64,000 bases of DNA, from NCBI RefSeq assembly GCF_000716675.1, contig NZ_JNXT01000001.1:1-64000 (forward strand). The letters run 5' to 3'. Source of the DNA: Streptomyces alboflavus (GTDB taxonomy: Bacteria; Actinomycetota; Actinomycetes; Streptomycetales; Streptomycetaceae). The notes beneath the pieces are model-generated. The model made no database searches, was not told the origin of the DNA, and saw only the letters and a program-made list of their open reading frames with translations. The position numbers were made by a program, and so were the translations under genes. Below are positions 15,444 to 25,515 of the stretch, one piece after another (the stretch's first letter is position 1; the number at the start of each line of letters is the position of its first letter).

Positions 15444-17174
15444 GTGTTGGAGGAGATGCGGATACGGTCGCTCGGAGTCATCGACGACGCGGTGGTCGAG
15501 CTGTCGCCCGGCTTCACCGCCGTGACCGGTGAGACCGGAGCGGGCAAGACGATGGTCGTCACGAGCCTCGGCCTGCTGCTCGGCGGGCGCGCCGACCCCG
15601 CCCTGGTGCGGATCGGAGCCAAGTCGGCGGTCGTGGAGGGGCGCATCACCGTGCCCTCGGACGCCGCCGCGGCCGTGCGCGCCGAGGAGGCCGGGGCCGA
15701 ACTCGACGACGGGGCGCTGCTCGTCAGCCGGACGATCTCCGCCGAGGGCCGCTCCCGCGCCCACCTCGGCGGGCGCTCGGTGCCGGTCGGCGTGCTGTCC
15801 GAACTGGCCGACGACCTCATCGCCGTGCACGGGCAGAGCGACCAGCAGGGCCTGCTCAAGCCCGCCCGGCAGCGCGGCGCGCTCGACCGGTACGCGGGCG
15901 AGGCCGTCGCCGTGCCCCTCGACAAGTACGCTGCCGCGTACCGCAGACTGCGGGCCGTCGCCACCGAACTCGACGAGATCACCACCCGCGCCCGCGAGCG
16001 CGCCCAGGAAGCCGACATGCTCCGCTTCGGCCTGGAGGAGATCGCCGCCGTCGAACCCCGCGCGGGCGAGGACACCGAACTCGCCGCCGAGGCCGAGCGC
16101 CTGGGGCACGCCGAAGCGCTCGCCTCCGCCGCGACGCTCGCCCACGCCGCCCTCGCCGGGAACCCCGAGGACCCCGAGGGCGTGGACGCCACCACCCTCG
16201 TCGCCGGCGCCCACCGCGCCCTCGAAGCCGTCCGCTCCCACGACCCCGCCCTCGCCGTCCTCGCCGGGCGCATCGGCGAGATCGGCATCCTCCTGTCGGA
16301 CGTCGCGGGCGAACTCGCCGGGTACGCCGACGACCTCGACGCCGATCCGCTGCGGCTCGCCGCCGTAGAGGAGCGGCGGGCCGCCCTGACCCAGCTCACC
16401 CGTAAGTACGGCGAGGACGTCGGGGCCGTGCTCGCCTGGGCCGAGGACGGCTCCGCGCGGCTCGTCGAGCTGGAGGGCGACGACGACCGGCTCGCCGGGC
16501 TCACCGCCGAGCGGGACGCGCTGAGCGCCGAGCTGTCCGGGCTCGCCCGGGCCCTCACCGAGGCCCGCGTCGAGGCCGCGTCGCGGTTCGCCGCCGCCGT
16601 CACCGAGGAGCTGGCCTCGCTCGCCATGCCCCACGCGCGCGTCACCATCGACGTCCGCCAGACCGATGACCCCGACGGGGTCGAGATCGACGGCCGTACC
16701 GTCGCCTACGGGCCCGCCGGCGTCGACGAGGTCGAGCTGCTGCTCGCCCCGCACCCCGGCGCGCCGCCACGGCCCATCGCCAAGGGCGCCTCCGGCGGTG
16801 AGCTGTCCCGCGTCATGCTCGCCGTCGAAGTCGTCTTCGCCGGTACGGATCCCGTGCCCACGTATCTCTTCGACGAGGTCGACGCGGGGGTCGGGGGGAA
16901 GGCCGCCGTCGAGATCGGGCGGCGGCTGGCCCGGCTCGCCAAGTCCGCGCAGGTCGTCGTCGTCACCCACCTTCCGCAGGTGGCGGCGTTCGCCGATCGG
17001 CAGCTTCTGGTCGAGAAGACGAACGACGGGTCCGTGACGCGGTCCGGGGTGCAGGTCCTCGAAGGGGAGGACCGGGTACGGGAGCTGTCCCGGATGCTGG
17101 CCGGGCAGGAGGACTCCGAGACGGCTCGGGCGCACGCGGAGGAATTGTTGGCTGCGGCTCGGGGGGACGGGTGA
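15444..17174 (+). CDS. recN: DNA repair protein RecN
   Basis: 576 residues. Walker A GETGAGKT is residues 29-36, the SMC-like signature GASGGELSRVMLA near 448 and Walker B YLFDEVDAGVGG near 473; between them are charged helical segments of a short coiled coil. RecN is an SMC-like ATPase that acts at double-strand breaks. GTG at 15444 is chosen because it aligns the N-terminus (EEMRIRSLGVIDDA) with actinobacterial RecN and because TAAGGT (15431-15436) lies 7 nt before it, giving a leaderless start; the ATG at 15456 would directly abut GGAGGAG. Followed immediately by a long palindromic repeat. Confidence 0.95.
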   Translation: MLEEMRIRSLGVIDDAVVELSPGFTAVTGETGAGKTMVVTSLGLLLGGRADPALVRIGAKSAVVEGRITVPSDAAAAVRAEEAGAELDDGALLVSRTISAEGRSRAHLGGRSVPVGVLSELADDLIAVHGQSDQQGLLKPARQRGALDRYAGEAVAVPLDKYAAAYRRLRAVATELDEITTRARERAQEADMLRFGLEEIAAVEPRAGEDTELAAEAERLGHAEALASAATLAHAALAGNPEDPEGVDATTLVAGAHRALEAVRSHDPALAVLAGRIGEIGILLSDVAGELAGYADDLDADPLRLAAVEERRAALTQLTRKYGEDVGAVLAWAEDGSARLVELEGDDDRLAGLTAERDALSAELSGLARALTEARVEAASRFAAAVTEELASLAMPHARVTIDVRQTDDPDGVEIDGRTVAYGPAGVDEVELLLAPHPGAPPRPIAKGASGGELSRVMLAVEVVFAGTDPVPTYLFDEVDAGVGGKAAVEIGRRLARLAKSAQVVVVTHLPQVAAFADRQLLVEKTNDGSVTRSGVQVLEGEDRVRELSRMLAGQEDSETARAHAEELLAAARGDG

Positions 17175-17393
17175 GGGGTGGGGGGCCTCGCGGTGCGCCC
17201 CGGTCCCGCCCCTTCACCGAAACTGGGGCTCCGCCCCAGACCCCGCTCCTCAATCGCCGGAGGGGCTATATATCTCGCCGCTGCGGCAAGGTTCTAGCCC
17301 GTCCGGCGTTTGAGGACGAGGCGCGAAGCGCCGACAAAGCGGGGGTCCGGGGGCGCAGCCCCCGGTTTCGGGAAGGGGCGGGGTTGGGGAGCC
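17175..17393 (+). repeat. Composite palindromic repeat, copy A
   Basis: About 219 bp starting right after the recN stop. It matches 62625-62860 over almost its full length, including CTGGGGCTCCGCCCCAG (17220-17236 region), CGCTGCGGCAAGGTT, the 25-bp core 17296-17320 and GGGTCCGGGGGCGCAGCCCC. It contains several nested inverted repeats and a pair of inverted partial cores (CTCCTCAATCGCCGGAGGGG against the 25-bp core). The 3' end supplies the ribosome site and TTG start of the next gene. It looks like a dispersed non-coding, REP/MITE-like element; no transposase is present. Confidence 0.85.
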
Positions 17394-18190
17394 ACCGCCG
17401 CACCGCCTTCCTCCTCGCCACCACGGCCACCCGCGCCGCCCTCACCGCGCTGCGCACCCGGTCGCCCGGCGACCCCGCCCGCTGGCAGCGGACGAACTTC
17501 GCCGGGCGGACCGTCGCGTTGCACGCGGGTCCCGCGGCCGCCGCCGGAGCCGTGCTCGGGGCGGCGGTGCTCGCCCCCCGGTCGCGCGCGGCAGCGGGCC
17601 TCGCCGTGCTGGCGGCGGGGGCTTGTGGGGCGTACGACGACGTGGTGGGCGCGGAGGACCCCCGGCGCGGGTTCCGGGCGCACCTGACGGCGTTGCGCGC
17701 GGGCGAAGTGACCAGCGGGGCCGTGAAGTTGTTCGGCGTCTCGGCCGCCGCACTCGCCGCCGGCGCCCTGCTCAAGCAACGTCCCGTCGACAAGGTGCTC
17801 GCGGGTGTCGTCATCGCCGGTACCGCTCACTTCGTGAACCTCGTGGACGTACGGCCCGGCCGCGCCGCCGCCGCGGTGCTCGCCCTCGGCGCGCCCGGCC
17901 TGCTGCGCGCGGGCCCGGGCGCCACGCTCGCCGCCGCGTCGATGGGCGCGGCCGCCGCCGTCCTGCCCGACGACATCGCGCAGCGCACGATGATCGGCGA
18001 CACGGGGGCGCACGCCCTCGGCGCGGCCCTGGGCGCCGCCATCGTCGCGGGCAACCATCGCGTCGGCCTCGCCGCTCACGCCGCGGGGCTGGTCGCCGCG
18101 GCGGTGTGCGGGGACACGGTGAGCAGGCTGGCTCGGACCGGGCTCGCGCCCAAGGGGGAGGGGGACGAGGAGGTGCGGGCCGCCCGGTGA
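17384..18190 (+). CDS. MraY/WecA-like membrane protein (polyprenyl-P glycosylphosphotransferase superfamily)
   Basis: 268 residues, strongly hydrophobic with about seven membrane segments. Three polar motifs match the order in MraY/WecA enzymes: GAYDDVVG near residue 83 (the DD Mg site), NLVDVRPGRA near 152 (position of the NxxNLxDGxDGL loop, but shorter and lacking the second Asp-Gly) and MIGDTGAHALG near 205 (GDxGS-like). The family transfers sugar-phosphate to undecaprenyl phosphate; activity here is uncertain because of the degenerate middle motif. Start: TTG at 17384 with GGAAGGGG 8 nt before; both lie inside repeat A. It is followed by a GT4 gene, so a cell-surface glycan role is possible. 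Upstream in-frame codons are repeat sequence. Confidence 0.7.
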   Translation: MGSHRRTAFLLATTATRAALTALRTRSPGDPARWQRTNFAGRTVALHAGPAAAAGAVLGAAVLAPRSRAAAGLAVLAAGACGAYDDVVGAEDPRRGFRAHLTALRAGEVTSGAVKLFGVSAAALAAGALLKQRPVDKVLAGVVIAGTAHFVNLVDVRPGRAAAAVLALGAPGLLRAGPGATLAAASMGAAAAVLPDDIAQRTMIGDTGAHALGAALGAAIVAGNHRVGLAAHAAGLVAAAVCGDTVSRLARTGLAPKGEGDEEVRAAR

Positions 18191-18531
18191 GCCGGACCCA
18201 CCCCCTCTGCCGAGTCCAACTTCGGCAAAGGCTTTCCGTCGTGGCGTCGGGCTTGCGAAGATGCGGGGGTCGACGGGCCGTCGGCCCGAGGGGCGATCGG
18301 TCGCGGACCTCGCCCCGGGCCCCGCGCCCGTGCTCACCCGAGTGGGTGATCCAGTGTGTGAAGTTGTCCGGCCCGACGCGGAAGGGACCTTTCAGCAGTG
18401 CCGGAACGACCGTACGTACTGGCATTCTTGGCGCTGTCCGTGGGCGGGCCACCGACCGCCCGTAGCGCCGGCGCCCGCCCATCCCTCGGCGCGCCGCCCA
18501 GCCGCCGACCCGACCCAGGAGCCCCGGCCAC
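18191..18531 (+). other. Intergenic region before the GT4 gene
   Basis: 341 bp without a credible gene. It holds a small hairpin TGCCGA/TCGGCA at 18209-18228 followed by AAAGGC, a possible weak terminator, and then a segment of mixed composition around 18340-18440 (GTGTGAAGTTGTCC, GGCATTCTTGG) that may carry the promoter of the glycosyltransferase. No clear -10/-35 pair was identified. Confidence 0.5.
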
Positions 18532-19671
18532 GTGAGCCACGTGAGCACCCCCGCACCGCAAGGCCAGCCGCCGCTGCACACCGTGCAGGTCCTCGGCGGC
18601 GGCAGCGCGGGAAGCAGCGCGCACGTCAGGTCCCTGGCGACAGGGCTCGCGGCGCGCGGCGTGCGCGTCACCGTGTGCGCCCCCACCGAGGCCGACGAGG
18701 CGTACGACTTCGCGGGCACCGGCGCCCGCCACGTCCCCGTGCCGCGCCGCAGCGACCCCGCGTCCGTCGCCGCCCTGCGGAGCGCCTGCGCCGACGCCGA
18801 CCTGGTGCACGCGCACGGACTGCACGCCGCCCTGCGCGCCGCCATCGCCCTCACCGGCCGCCGCATCCCGCTCGTCGTCACCTGGCACACCCGCGCCCAG
18901 GCCTCGGGCGCGCGCGCCCACGTCCTGCGCGTCCTCGAGCGGCGCGTCGCCCGGGCCGCCGCCGTCGTCCTCGGCACCTCGTCCGACCTCGTCGTCCGGG
19001 CCCGCGGCCGGGGCGCACGGGACGCCCGCCTCGCGCCCGTCGCCCTGCCCACCCCCCGCCGCGCCGAGCGCACGGACGACGAACCCACCGGGCCCCGCCA
19101 CAAGATCCGTGCCGAACTCGGCGCCGTCGACCGCCCCCTGCTCCTCGCCGTCGGCTCCCTGGAGGCCCACCGCGGCTACGACGTCCTCCTTGACGCCGCA
19201 CGCGCCTGGGCCGGGCTCGCCCCGCTGCCGCTGCTCGTCGTCGCGGGCGAGGGATCCGCGCGCGCCGCCCTCCAGGACCGCATCGACGCCGAAGGCCTGC
19301 CCGCGCGGCTCATCGGGCGCCGCGATGACGTACCGGAACTCCTCGCCGCCGCCGACCTCGTGGTGCTGCCCAGCGAGTGGGAGTCCCGCTCCCTGCTCGC
19401 CCAGGAGGCCCTGCACGCGCGCGTGCCGCTCGTCGCCACCGCCGTCGGCGGCATCCCCGAACTCGTCGGCGACGCCGCCGAACTCGTCCCGTACGGGGAC
19501 GCCCGGGCCCTCTCCGACGCCGTCACCCGGCTTCTGGCCGACGACGCGCGCCGCCGGGAGCTGAAGGACCTGGGCACCGCCCAAGCCGCCACCTGGCCCA
19601 CGGAGGACGAAACGGTCACTCAAGTATTGAGTGTCTACGACGAGTTGACCCAGCCGATCAGTTCGTACTGA
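18532..19671 (+). CDS. GT4-family glycosyltransferase (GT-B fold)
   Basis: 379 residues. The N-terminal Rossmann domain starts HTVQVLGGGSAGSSAHV with the glycine-rich acceptor loop, and includes LVHAHGLHAAL near 90. The C-terminal donor domain has LLLAVGSLEAHRGYDVLLDA near 205 and the nucleotide-sugar motif PSEWESRSLLAQEAL (E-x7-E type) near 282, then PLVATAVGGIPELV. It would transfer a sugar from an NDP-sugar to an unknown acceptor in the cytoplasm. AGGAG is 10 nt before the GTG at 18532. In Streptomyces this family member commonly sits upstream of pyrG. Its last codons are part of a 23-bp tandem repeat. Confidence 0.9.
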   Translation: MSHVSTPAPQGQPPLHTVQVLGGGSAGSSAHVRSLATGLAARGVRVTVCAPTEADEAYDFAGTGARHVPVPRRSDPASVAALRSACADADLVHAHGLHAALRAAIALTGRRIPLVVTWHTRAQASGARAHVLRVLERRVARAAAVVLGTSSDLVVRARGRGARDARLAPVALPTPRRAERTDDEPTGPRHKIRAELGAVDRPLLLAVGSLEAHRGYDVLLDAARAWAGLAPLPLLVVAGEGSARAALQDRIDAEGLPARLIGRRDDVPELLAAADLVVLPSEWESRSLLAQEALHARVPLVATAVGGIPELVGDAAELVPYGDARALSDAVTRLLADDARRRELKDLGTAQAATWPTEDETVTQVLSVYDELTQPISSY

Positions 19672-19726
19672 TCGGTCGCGTCAGTTCGTACTGAGCGGTG
19701 GCGTCGGTACGTACTGGCCGGTCGCG
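19658..19726 (+). repeat. Three 23-bp imperfect tandem repeats
   Basis: Units at 19658-19680, 19681-19703 and 19704-19726, each of the form TCAGTTCGTACTGATCGG followed by TCGCG, with 2-5 differences between units. Each contains CAGTTCGTACTG-like dyad symmetry. The array covers the last five codons of the GT4 gene and the whole gap to the convergent PucR gene. Confidence 0.9.
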
Positions 19727-21361
19727 TCACGGCACGTGTCTGCGGGCCCGCAGCGCCAGGCTGAGGGCGAGGACCGTCTGGGGGTCGTCCAGGTCCGTGC
19801 CGAGGAGTTCGCCGATGCGGGCGAGGCGGTTGTAGAGGGTCTGGCGGTTGAGGTGCAGTTCGCGGGCTGTCTCCGCCTTGCGGCCCGCGTGCGCCAGATA
19901 GGTCTGGAGGGTGGGGAGCAGGGGCGGCTTGGAGCGCTGGTCGTGGTCGCGCAGGGGGCCGATCGCGCGGTCCACGAACGCGGCGAGCGCGGTCCCGTCG
20001 TGCTGGTGCAGGCGCCACAGGAGCAGGTCGATGTCCAGGCGCCGCGCGTCGTACCAGGGCCTGTCCGGCAGCCCCTGCGCCGCCGTCGCCGTCTCCGCCG
20101 CGTGCCGCAGCCCCGAAGCGGCCGCCGCCCAGCCGCCCGCCACGCCGACCACCACGAGCGGCGGCTGCGCCCCGGCCCGCCGCATGCCCGCCCGCTCGAC
20201 CCCGGCCCGCAGCGCCGCCGCGACCCGGTCCGCGACCGTCGTCCGCTCGGGCTCCGCGCGCAGCCCGAGCAGGAGCGGAACCCTGCCTTCCACGGGGCGT
20301 ACGCCGAGCAGCACCGGCACGCCCACCGACGCCAGCTCCTCCGCGACCGCGCGGGCGAGGACCGCCCAACCGCCGCCGGTCGGCAGGCCGTCGGGGATCC
20401 GCATGACCACGGGGAGCAGCGGGCTCGACCCCGGCTTGAAGCCGAGGACGCGGGCCTGGGCGGGCGCGTCCTCGGGGGTGATGCGGCCCTCGGCGAGGTC
20501 GGTGAGGAAGTCGCCGCGGCCGCGGGCGGCCAGTTCCTCCTCCTGCCGCGCCTGCATCAGGACCACCGCGAGGCTGCCCGCGGCGCGCTCGGCGGCGATC
20601 CGGTGGACGGGGAGCAGCGTGGACTCCACGGCGAGCAGGACCAGGCGGGCCCGCACCGATCCGGCGCCGGGGCCGCCGCCGGGTACGTCCACGAGGACGG
20701 CGCCCGCGGGGGGCTCGGCCCGGTCCTCGGGGCGGCCCCGAAGCCCCTCCCAGACCTGGAGCGGGTCGGCGCACGCGCTGCCTGCCCCGGCGGCGTACAG
20801 GAGCTGTCCTTCGGCGGTCTCCAGGAACACCGGGTTGCCGCTGAACTCGGCGAGGACGGAGAGCACTTGGGGGATGCCGCCGCCGGAGAGCAGGGCCCCG
20901 GTGCAGCGGCGGTGCACCTCCTCGGCGCGGCGCAGGAGCGCGTAGTGGCCGTTGACGATCTCCGTGTGCACCTCTTCGGTGACCGTCACGAAGGGCACCT
21001 CGCGGTGCAGCTGGACCAGGGGGAGGCCGGCCGCGCGGGCCGTGTCGACGAGCGCGGCGGGCAGGCGCGTGAAGCGCGGGCCGAGCTCGACGACCAGGGC
21101 GGCGATGCCGCGTTCGGCGAGGTCGCGGACGAAGGCGCGCTGGTCGGCCGGGCGGGAGCCGAGGCCGAGCCCGGTGGTCAGGAGGAGTTCGCCGCCCTTG
21201 AGGAGCGAGGCGATGTTCGGGACCTCGCCCGCGTGCACCCAGCGCACCGTGCGGCCGAGCCGGTCGGCGCCCGCGACGATCTCCGGGAGGCCGCCGCGCA
21301 GACCGGGGAGTTCCAGTGCCCGCTGTACGGTGATGCCGCCCTGAGTGTCCTGACTGTCCAT
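19727..21361 (-). CDS. PucR-family transcriptional regulator
   Basis: 544 residues. The N-terminal PucR domain (GGITVQRALELPGLRGGLPE onward, to ~140, with ELLLTTGLGLG) is followed by a GGDEF-like central region and a C-terminal HTH_30 helix-turn-helix (ARELHLNRQTLYNRLARIGELLG, read in two parts near residues 497-520). Family members regulate purine, amino acid or other catabolic genes in response to metabolites; target unknown. TAGCGT lies 7 nt before the ATG on the minus strand, so a leaderless transcript is likely. It lies 129 bp downstream of the GH15 gene on the same strand. Convergent with the GT4 gene across a tandem repeat. Confidence 0.92.
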   Translation of the reverse strand: MDSQDTQGGITVQRALELPGLRGGLPEIVAGADRLGRTVRWVHAGEVPNIASLLKGGELLLTTGLGLGSRPADQRAFVRDLAERGIAALVVELGPRFTRLPAALVDTARAAGLPLVQLHREVPFVTVTEEVHTEIVNGHYALLRRAEEVHRRCTGALLSGGGIPQVLSVLAEFSGNPVFLETAEGQLLYAAGAGSACADPLQVWEGLRGRPEDRAEPPAGAVLVDVPGGGPGAGSVRARLVLLAVESTLLPVHRIAAERAAGSLAVVLMQARQEEELAARGRGDFLTDLAEGRITPEDAPAQARVLGFKPGSSPLLPVVMRIPDGLPTGGGWAVLARAVAEELASVGVPVLLGVRPVEGRVPLLLGLRAEPERTTVADRVAAALRAGVERAGMRRAGAQPPLVVVGVAGGWAAAASGLRHAAETATAAQGLPDRPWYDARRLDIDLLLWRLHQHDGTALAAFVDRAIGPLRDHDQRSKPPLLPTLQTYLAHAGRKAETARELHLNRQTLYNRLARIGELLGTDLDDPQTVLALSLALRARRHVP

Positions 21362-21490
21362 GAGGCGGACGCTACCTGACCAGGGCGGGAGCGGGCCGGG
21401 GTGTGCCGGGCGGGTGTCCTGGCCGCCGGGACTCGGCGGCGCCGCCCCGCAGGACCGGCGCCGCCCTCGTACCGGCCCGTCGGACAGGCC

Positions 21491-23308
21491 CTAGCCCCCG
21501 TACGCCCCCGAAGCCGTCAGCCGCAGTGCCGTGTCGATGAGCGGCACATGGCTGAACGCCTGCGGGAAGTTGCCGACCTGGCGCTGCAGGCGCGGGTCCC
21601 ACTCCTCGGCGAGCAGGCCGAGGTCGTTGCGCAGGTCGAGCAGGCGCTCGAAGAGCTTGCGGGCCTCGTCGACGCGGCCGATCATCGCGAGGTCGTCGGC
21701 CATCCAGAACGAGCAGGCGAGGAACGCGCCCTCGTCGCCCTCCAGACCGTCCACGCCCGCGTCGTCGCCGGAGGTCGGATAGCGCAGGATGAAGCCGTCC
21801 GGCGTGGACAGCTCGCGCTGGATGGCCTCGATGGTGCCGATGACGCGCTTGTCGTCCGGCGGCAGGAAGCCCACCTGCGGGATCAGGAGCAGCGAGGCGT
21901 CCAGCTCCTTGGAGCCGTACGACTGCGTGAAGGTGTTGCGCTCCTTGTCGTAGCCCCGCTCGCAGACGTCCCGGTGGATGTCGTCGCGCATGTCGCGCCA
22001 GCGCTCGAGCGGGCCGTCGGCGTCGCCGGACTCGATGAGCTTGATGGTGCGGTCGACGGCGACCCAGGCCATCACCTTGGAGTGCACGAAGTGGCGGCGC
22101 GGTCCGCGCACCTCCCAGATGCCCTCGTCGGGCTGGTCCCAGTGCGTCTCCAGATAGCGGATCAGCTTGAGCTGGAGCAGCGAGGCGTAGTCGTTGCGGG
22201 CGAGGCCGGTCATGTGGGCCAGGTGCAGGGCCTCGGTGACCTCTCCGTAGACATCGAGCTGGAGTTGGTGGGCGGCGCCGTTGCCCGCGCGGACGGGCGC
22301 CGAGTTCTCGTACCCCGGAAGCCAGTCCAGTTCCGCCTCGCCGAGCTCGCGCTCGCCCGCGATGCCGTACATGATCTGGAGGTTCTCGGGGTCGCCCGCG
22401 ACCGCGCGGAGCAGCCACTCGCGCCAGGCGCGGGCCTCCTCGCGATAGCCGGTGCGCAGGAGGGAGGAGAGGGTGATGGCGGCGTCGCGCAGCCAGGTGA
22501 AGCGGTAGTCCCAGTTGCGGGAGCCGCCGATGTCCTCCGGCAGGGAGGTGGTGGGCGCGGCGACGATGCCGCCCGTGGGGGCGTACGTCAGGGCCTTGAG
22601 GGTGATCAGGGAGCGGACCACGGCCTCGCGGTAGGGCCCGTGGTACGTGCACTGGGCGACCCAGTCGCGCCAGAACTCCTCCGTCGCCGTGAGCGCCGCC
22701 TCCGGCTCCGGGTGGGCGGGCTGCTCCTTGTGCGAGGGCTGCCAGGAGATGGTGAAGGCGATCCGGTCGCCGGGGGCGACGGTGAAGTCCGAGTACGTCG
22801 TGAGGTCCTTGCCGAAGGTCTCGGCGGTGGTGTCGAGCCACACCGAGTCGGGTCCGGCGACGGCCACCGTGCGCCCGTCGACCTTGTGCACCCACGGCAC
22901 CACGCGGCCGTAGCTGAAACGCATCCGCAGGGCGGAGCGCATCGGCACCCGGCCGCTGACGCCCTCCACGATCCGCACCAGCTGCGGGGCGTCGGAGTCG
23001 CGCGGCGGCATGAAGTCCGTGACCCGGACCGTGCCGCGCGGGGTGTCCCACTCGGACTCCAGGATCAGGGAGTCGCCGCGGTACGTCCGCCGGGTCGACG
23101 GCGCGGGCGGTGTGCCCGGACCGTGGGCGGGGCCCAGCCGCCAGAAGCCGTGCTCCTCCGTGCCGAGGAGGCCGGCGAAGACGGCGTGGGAGTCGAAGCG
23201 GGGCAGACACAGCCAGTCGACCGTGCCGTCCCGGCAGACCAGCGCGGCGGTCTGCATGTCCCCGATCAGTGCGTAATCCTCGATGCGCCCGGCCACGTGC
23301 ATCCCCAT
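21491..23308 (-). CDS. Glycoside hydrolase family 15 protein (glucoamylase/trehalase type)
   Basis: 605 residues. N-terminal domain begins RIEDYALIGDMQTAALVCRD and GTVDWLCLPRFDS, the hallmark of bacterial GH15 enzymes of the mycobacterial trehalase type. The (alpha/alpha)6 catalytic barrel includes GGSRNWDYRFTWLRDAAITL near residue 270, DEGIWEVRGP near 402, and CSFWMADDLAMIGR near 545. No signal peptide, so cytoplasmic trehalose or alpha-glucan breakdown is likely; the exact substrate cannot be told. ATG at 23308; a second ATG two codons later is possible. It may be co-transcribed with the PucR gene downstream. Confidence 0.92.
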   Translation of the reverse strand: MGMHVAGRIEDYALIGDMQTAALVCRDGTVDWLCLPRFDSHAVFAGLLGTEEHGFWRLGPAHGPGTPPAPSTRRTYRGDSLILESEWDTPRGTVRVTDFMPPRDSDAPQLVRIVEGVSGRVPMRSALRMRFSYGRVVPWVHKVDGRTVAVAGPDSVWLDTTAETFGKDLTTYSDFTVAPGDRIAFTISWQPSHKEQPAHPEPEAALTATEEFWRDWVAQCTYHGPYREAVVRSLITLKALTYAPTGGIVAAPTTSLPEDIGGSRNWDYRFTWLRDAAITLSSLLRTGYREEARAWREWLLRAVAGDPENLQIMYGIAGERELGEAELDWLPGYENSAPVRAGNGAAHQLQLDVYGEVTEALHLAHMTGLARNDYASLLQLKLIRYLETHWDQPDEGIWEVRGPRRHFVHSKVMAWVAVDRTIKLIESGDADGPLERWRDMRDDIHRDVCERGYDKERNTFTQSYGSKELDASLLLIPQVGFLPPDDKRVIGTIEAIQRELSTPDGFILRYPTSGDDAGVDGLEGDEGAFLACSFWMADDLAMIGRVDEARKLFERLLDLRNDLGLLAEEWDPRLQRQVGNFPQAFSHVPLIDTALRLTASGAYGG

Positions 23309-23771
23309 TCAAACGGCCACGTTCGCCCGCTCACGGGGCGCTCGTTCTACGGTCAAGGGTTCGCTGTAAAACGAACTGCCGGGCCCGAAGGTTTCCAGTG
23401 ATGTCCAGAAGTGCCGACGGGGGATGGTTCAGCCCGTGCGCACGGCTCGGCAGCGAGTGTCCGAGCAACATACATCGACGCCCCGGATATCTGCCCGCTC
23501 GTCCCGCCAACGTGACTACGCCGAACGTGTTCCGGGTGAAAGCCGTGCCCGTCCGGCACCCGCCGCGTGTTCGAGCAGTGAAGATCATGTACGCGATGTG
23601 AAAGCGCGTGTCAAGACGTGGCCGGAAGCAGCCCCCGTCTGTCGCTGATACCCTGGTAGCCCGTGAGCCGGTGGTCCTAGAACCCCCGAACCGCAGCGAC
23701 GGCACCTCCCTCCGACCAAAGGAGCGGACGCCGGTACGCACCTCCAGACCGCGACGCACGGGAGCCCCCCT
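23309..23771. other. Divergent control region between GH15 and pyrG
   Basis: 463 bp with no credible gene. The part 23320-23600 is less GC-rich than the coding DNA. A -10 like TACCCT (23649-23654) faces pyrG but no good -35 is seen at the right spacing. I see no run of repeated Gs of the kind used in Firmicute pyrG attenuation and no riboswitch-like fold. Confidence 0.55.
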
Positions 23772-25433
<1,662 letters not shown>

Positions 25434-25449
25434 CGGCGGGATACGGTTG

Positions 25450-25494
25450 CCGGGGTACGCGCCTTGCGGGCGCGCACCCCGGTTTCTGTTTTTG
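25450..25494 (+). terminator. Terminator after pyrG
   Basis: An interrupted stem (CCGGGGT-A-CGCGCC paired with GGCGCG-C-ACCCCGG, loop TTGCG) followed by TTTCTGTTTTT. It lies between pyrG and the NUDIX gene, so these two would be expressed separately or by read-through. Confidence 0.85.
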
Positions 25495-25515
25495 CACGTG
25501 GGAGGACAGCGCGAC

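Noticed and set aside
13908..17135. A 1,075-codon minus-strand frame covering the FtsX gene and recN.
   Set aside because: The upstream part is antisense of RecN with Gly/Asp-rich nonsense composition; only the part from 15260 encodes a permease.
17171..17383. N-terminal extension of the MraY-like gene back to recN.
   Set aside because: The extra 71 codons are repeat A; copy B of the repeat is non-coding.
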